Source of the DNA: UBA1351 sp965140555
Lineage (GTDB): Bacteria; Bacillota; Clostridia; Lachnospirales; Vallitaleaceae
Direction of reading: 5' to 3'
Assembly (NCBI GenBank): GCA_965140555.1
Contig: OZ223259.1
Location: 2,480,001-2,544,000 of the forward strand
DNA length: 64,000 nt
Shown here: positions 60,359-64,000 of the stretch, in pieces
How positions within the stretch are numbered: position 1 is the stretch's first letter
Layout of the letters: the number at the start of each line of letters is the position of its first letter
The notes under the pieces: generated by a model
Seen by the model: the letters and a program-made list of their open reading frames with translations, nothing else
What the model was told of the DNA's origin: nothing
Database searches by the model: none
Made by a program: the position numbers and the translations under genes

Positions 60359-61610
60359 TCTCGGGTGGAAACTGCTCTCCATCCTTTTGGCTTTTTTATT
60401 ATGGATTATTGTAGTTAATTATGAAGATCCATACACAACCATAACAGTATCCGATATTCCTGTTGAAAAGAAGAATGTGGAAGCTATAGAATCAGAGAGA
60501 AAAGCTATAGAATATAAGGAAGGTGAAACAGTCACGGTAAGACTTCGTGGCAAGCGTTCTGTATTAGACCGTATGAATGCGAGTGATATCTATGCTTATG
60601 CTGATTTGGAGAAAAAATCCATTACAGGGGCTATTGATATACAGATTGATGTAGCAGATGGCGTCACAGTTTTAGATAAGAAACCATCCATGATGATGGT
60701 TGATTTAGAGAATATCATAACAGTACAAAAAGAAATTCAATATTATATGGAAGGGGAACCAAGAGAAGGCTATATATATCTTGACCCCATTATTACACCG
60801 AACAATATTGAGATTGAAGGTCCGGAGTCTAAGATAGCGCAAATCAAGAGTGTACTCGTACCGGTTAATATTGAAAATGCTAAAAGAGATGTATCATTAT
60901 ACCGCACCCCCAAAATCATGGATGAGTCCAACAATGAAATTAGTGGTTTATCAAAAAGTTTGAACCAGGTACAGATTCAAGTACCTATTCAGCAATTGAA
61001 GCAGTTGAATTTATTGCAAAATTTGGGTAGTGAAGTGGCGGATGGCTATGAATTAGTGGATATTACATTGAGTCAGGATACGATACAGGTCCGAGGTGAA
61101 GAAGAGACATTAAGCGGACTTAACAATATCAGCATCAGTAATCAAGATATTTCTGCTTTAACGGAGAATACGACCTTATCGGTGAATGTAGCAGCGCTAT
61201 TACCTTCAGGAGTATCTATCTATGACGATGTATCGACAATAGAGGTGTATGTAGAAATTGAACCGATTGTGGAGAAGACGATCGAAGTTACATCAAGTGA
61301 TATTACCGTTCGAGGATTGCCGGAAGATATGCAGTTTAGTTATGTGAATGAGAATTCTTATATGCTAACCTTTAGAGGTATTCGATCGAAGCTGGATGAT
61401 ATTAATCTAGATGGGATATCACCAAGTATAACATTGACCGATCTGGATGAAGGAATTCATGATGTACCACTTAGTTACTATATTCCTTTTGATGTGGATT
61501 TAGTCAACGAATCACCGATTGTGAGGGTGGAATTAACAACAGTAGAACCCGGTACAACGGGGGATAACTCAGGGGATGATGTGACGGATCAACAGAATAC
61601 GAACAATTAA
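60336..61610 (+). CDS. cdaR: CdaA regulatory protein CdaR (YbbR)
   Basis: About 424 residues: one N-terminal membrane helix (about 13-30) and four extracytoplasmic YbbR repeats, ending in a Thr/Asp/Asn-rich tail. CdaR binds CdaA and modulates c-di-AMP synthesis. TTG 60336 (MIEKITNNLGWKLLS) fits the family N-terminus and follows AAGGGGTGG; ATG 60294 would add an atypical polar extension. Overlaps cdaA by 23 bp. Confidence 0.93.
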   Translation: MIEKITNNLGWKLLSILLAFLLWIIVVNYEDPYTTITVSDIPVEKKNVEAIESERKAIEYKEGETVTVRLRGKRSVLDRMNASDIYAYADLEKKSITGAIDIQIDVADGVTVLDKKPSMMMVDLENIITVQKEIQYYMEGEPREGYIYLDPIITPNNIEIEGPESKIAQIKSVLVPVNIENAKRDVSLYRTPKIMDESNNEISGLSKSLNQVQIQVPIQQLKQLNLLQNLGSEVADGYELVDITLSQDTIQVRGEEETLSGLNNISISNQDISALTENTTLSVNVAALLPSGVSIYDDVSTIEVYVEIEPIVEKTIEVTSSDITVRGLPEDMQFSYVNENSYMLTFRGIRSKLDDINLDGISPSITLTDLDEGIHDVPLSYYIPFDVDLVNESPIVRVELTTVEPGTTGDNSGDDVTDQQNTNN

Positions 61611-61641
61611 CCCTCTGATTTTAGAGTTATACGTATGTGAT

Positions 61642-61711
61642 ATAAGCCGAATCCAAGTGTACCATTTTAAAATTGGTATAGACCACATGAGGATTTGGCT
61701 TATTTTTTTTT
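61642..61711 (+). terminator. terminator after cdaR
   Basis: Outer stem ATAAGCCGAATCC (61642-61654) with GGATTTGGCTTAT (61691-61703, one G-U), an inner smaller hairpin, then a nine-T run. Confidence 0.85.
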
Positions 61712-61720
61712 AGTAAACAA

Positions 61721-61748
61721 TTGAACTTCATTAACAGAATGCTATAAT
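61721..61748 (+). promoter_or_regulatory. putative promoter of glmM
   Basis: TTGAAC (61721-61726), 16-bp spacer, TATAAT (61743-61748), 32 bp upstream of glmM. With the preceding terminator it makes glmM-glmS a separate unit from cdaAR. Confidence 0.6.
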
Positions 61749-61780
61749 AAAATTCGTGAGATATTGAAAGGAGAACAAGG

Positions 61781-63130
61781 ATGGGGAAATTATTCGGAAC
61801 AGATGGCGTGAGAGGTGTTGCAAACAGCGAACTGACTATTGAGCTGGCATATCGATTAGGACAAGCAGGAGCTTATGTACTTACAAAGGAAAAACATCAC
61901 AAACCAACGATTTTAATCGGATGCGATACGCGGATTAGTGGAGAGATGTTAACAGCGGCCATGGTCGCAGGTATTTGTTCAGTAGGAGCGAATGCAATCT
62001 CAGTTGGAATCGTACCAACACCGGCAGTAGCTTATCTGACACGAGAATATGAAGCAGATGCAGGAGTTGTTATTAGCGCATCCCATAATCCGGTTGAATA
62101 TAACGGAATCAAATTTTTCAATAATGCCGGATACAAATTGTCCGATGCATTGGAAGAAGAAATTGAAGTATTGGTGTTTAACAACAACGAGGGTATTGAA
62201 CTACCGACAGGAACAGAAATCGGTCGAGTAACCTATCGATCAGAATGTATATATGATTATATTCGTTATGCGAAACGCCAGGTTAAAGCGCGATTTGAAG
62301 GCTTGAAAGTCGTCATTGATTGTGCCAACGGGGCATCCTATGTATCAGCACCGGAAGCTTTGCAAGAACTTGGAGCAGAGGTTGTTATCATTCATAATGA
62401 ACCGGATGGTACCAATATCAACAAAGCATGTGGCTCAACACATATGGAAGACTTAAAAGCCTACGTGGTACAGGTTGGTGCAGATATCGGATTTGCCTTT
62501 GATGGAGATGCAGATCGTTGTCTTGCTGTGGATGAACACGGTCAATATGTCGATGGGGATGAACTCATGGCTATTTGCGGAAATTATATGAAACAACAAG
62601 GGACATTGAAGCAAGACACCATTGTCGGTACAGTTATGAGCAATCTTGGTTTTACATTGATGGGAAAAGAGCAGGGCATTAACGTTGTACAAACAAAAGT
62701 TGGCGATCGCTATGTACTGGAACATATGCTCGAAAAAGGCTATAACATTGGTGGGGAACAATCCGGACATATTATTTTTCTAGATGAGAATACAACAGGT
62801 GATGGTCTATTAACAGCGCTTCATGTATTAGAAGTAATGAAGGCAACAGGTCAGACACTATCAGAATTAAAGTCGATTATGACAGTACTTCCTCAAGTAT
62901 TGATTAATGCTAACGTAAGTACTGAGAAGAAAAATGATTATACAAGTGACCCAACCATTGTGGCTGCAATCAAAGAGTTAGAAGATAAATTTGAAGGAAG
63001 CGGACGTGTTCTTATTCGTCCGTCAGGAACAGAACCTCTTGTTCGTGTCATGATAGAAGGCAAGAACAAGGCAGAATTAGAACGAGATGCCAGAGCACTG
63101 GCAACCTTAATAGAAGAACGGTTGAGATAA
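61781..63130 (+). CDS. glmM: phosphoglucosamine mutase GlmM
   Basis: 449 residues. Catalytic S101 in SASHNP, metal loop DGDADR (241-246), sugar loop GGEQSGH and phosphate loop RPSGTEP. It converts glucosamine-6-phosphate to glucosamine-1-phosphate for UDP-GlcNAc synthesis. In Bacillus GlmM also binds and inhibits CdaA. AAAGGAG precedes the start. Confidence 0.97.
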   Translation: MGKLFGTDGVRGVANSELTIELAYRLGQAGAYVLTKEKHHKPTILIGCDTRISGEMLTAAMVAGICSVGANAISVGIVPTPAVAYLTREYEADAGVVISASHNPVEYNGIKFFNNAGYKLSDALEEEIEVLVFNNNEGIELPTGTEIGRVTYRSECIYDYIRYAKRQVKARFEGLKVVIDCANGASYVSAPEALQELGAEVVIIHNEPDGTNINKACGSTHMEDLKAYVVQVGADIGFAFDGDADRCLAVDEHGQYVDGDELMAICGNYMKQQGTLKQDTIVGTVMSNLGFTLMGKEQGINVVQTKVGDRYVLEHMLEKGYNIGGEQSGHIIFLDENTTGDGLLTALHVLEVMKATGQTLSELKSIMTVLPQVLINANVSTEKKNDYTSDPTIVAAIKELEDKFEGSGRVLIRPSGTEPLVRVMIEGKNKAELERDARALATLIEERLR

Positions 63131-63146
63131 GAAAGGAAGCGTAATT

Positions 63147-64000
63147 ATGTGTGGTATAGTTGGATATATTGGAAATCAAAAAGCAACTCCAATTCTTGTA
63201 GACGGATTGAAGGCGTTGGAATATAGAGGGTACGATTCAGCAGGCGTTGCTGTATATGATCAACAGATTGAATTGGTCAAAACAAAAGGTCGCTTGGCAG
63301 ATTTAGAGAGTGTACTTCTTGAGAGTAAGGAATTGATGGGTTCTGTCGGTATCGGTCATACACGTTGGGCAACACACGGTGAACCGTCTTATATCAATGC
63401 TCACCCTCATATGAATGTCCAATCAGAGCTTGCAATTGTGCATAACGGTATTATCGAAAATTACCTGGAACTGAAAGAAGAATTGACACAGCTCGGTCAC
63501 ACTTTTGTATCAGAAACGGATACAGAAACAGTTGTACACCTTATTGAAGAGTGTCAAAAGACAGAAGTAACCTTTTTGGATGCTGTCTTGGCCGCAGCAA
63601 AACGCTTAAAGGGTTCTTATGGTCTTGGCGTTATCTCCAACAAAAATCCGGATCAAATCATTGCTATACGTAAGGACAGTCCGTTGGTTGTCGGCCTTGG
63701 AGAAAATGAGAACTTCATTGCTTCTGATATTCCTGCTATACTTAAGCACACACGTAATGTCTATTTCCTAGAAGATGGTGAAGTGGCTATTCTTACCAAA
63801 GACTCTGTTAAGATTATTGATATGGAACAACGTGAATTAAAGAAGGAAGTATTCACGGTAACATGGGATATCAATGCGGCAGAAAAAGGTGGTTATGACC
63901 ATTTTATGATCAAAGAGATTTATGAACAGCCTCAAGCCATTCGTGACACATTAGCCGGTCGCCTCTCCGTAGAAGATAAAGAGATTAAATTGGATCAGAT
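63147..64000 (+). CDS. glmS: glutamine-fructose-6-phosphate aminotransferase GlmS, 3' end beyond window
   Basis: The first 284 codons are present and the frame is still open at the window end. The N-terminal glutaminase domain begins MCGIVGYIG with the nucleophile Cys after Met; YRGYDSAG, HTRWATHG and VVHNGI-like (IVHNGII) motifs follow. The sugar isomerase domains lie outside. It makes glucosamine-6-phosphate, feeding GlmM. The gap to glmM is only 16 bp, so no glmS ribozyme fits between them. AAAGGAAG precedes ATG 63147. Confidence 0.97.
   Translation, partial: MCGIVGYIGNQKATPILVDGLKALEYRGYDSAGVAVYDQQIELVKTKGRLADLESVLLESKELMGSVGIGHTRWATHGEPSYINAHPHMNVQSELAIVHNGIIENYLELKEELTQLGHTFVSETDTETVVHLIEECQKTEVTFLDAVLAAAKRLKGSYGLGVISNKNPDQIIAIRKDSPLVVGLGENENFIASDIPAILKHTRNVYFLEDGEVAILTKDSVKIIDMEQRELKKEVFTVTWDINAAEKGGYDHFMIKEIYEQPQAIRDTLAGRLSVEDKEIKLDQ

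Overview
The window comes from a low-GC Gram-positive chromosome, most likely a member of the Clostridia (Lachnospirales/Vallitalea-like). This rests on the WalRK-YycHI operon, the mazG-HU-rqcP-divIC-tilS-hpt-ftsH gene order, the BirA/DUF6145/ECF/CoaX/DusB/GreA/LysS block, the cdaA-cdaR-glmM-glmS block, strong GGAGG ribosome binding sites and AT-rich spacers. No genus can be named from the sequence alone. No rRNA, tRNA or CRISPR array was seen.

Layout. (1) 0-2.4 kb: two adjacent HD-GYP proteins with altered HD dyads, and a CsbD-like stress protein. (2) 3.1-12.8 kb: a LysM-G5-M23 cell-wall endopeptidase, then walR-walK, an unrecognised secreted protein, yycH, yycI and murA, then an orphan OmpR-type response regulator. 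(3) 12.8-18.6 kb: mazG, HU, rqcP, divIC, tilS, hpt and ftsH. The sporulation genes yabP, yabQ and spoIIE that sit here in many spore-forming relatives are absent. (4) 18.7-36.8 kb: housekeeping genes. They include a phosphodiesterase, an rRNA methyltransferase, a C1A peptidase fused to a copper-amine-oxidase-N-like domain, a DHH phosphoesterase, an AMIN amidase, birA, a probable vitamin ECF S-component beside coaX, dusB, greA, lysS and a soluble zinc-binding-domain chemoreceptor. (5) 36.9-56.1 kb: an accessory block. Its centrepiece is an apparently complete lower meta-cleavage pathway on the minus strand: acylating acetaldehyde dehydrogenase, 4-hydroxy-2-oxovalerate aldolase, catechol 2,3-dioxygenase, ring-fission hydrolase and 2-oxopent-4-enoate hydratase. 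An IclR regulator lies upstream and a divergent XylT-type [2Fe-2S] ferredoxin follows. Beyond it lie a truncated MmcQ/DUF3795 gene, an intact IS256-family element with an 8-bp target duplication, a two-gene ABC exporter, a MerR-SDR-hydrolase regulon, an MFS exporter and an XRE regulator. Inverted copies of a small repeat lie at the two edges of this block. (6) 56.1-64 kb: nitronate monooxygenase/HxlR/FakA-C-like genes, then two membrane proteins, the c-di-AMP synthase cdaA with cdaR, glmM and the start of glmS.

Working together: walRK/yycHI/murA, the M23 and AMIN hydrolases, cdaAR and glmMS form a cell-wall homeostasis theme. The meta-cleavage genes would convert a catechol through 2-hydroxymuconic semialdehyde to pyruvate plus acetyl-CoA. 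The dioxygenase step needs O2, and the ferredoxin is of the type that re-reduces the dioxygenase iron. A shared GTTTGA-N5-CGAAC-like palindrome lies upstream of both the operon and the ferredoxin and is a plausible IclR operator. That system in a presumed anaerobe is the most notable thing here.
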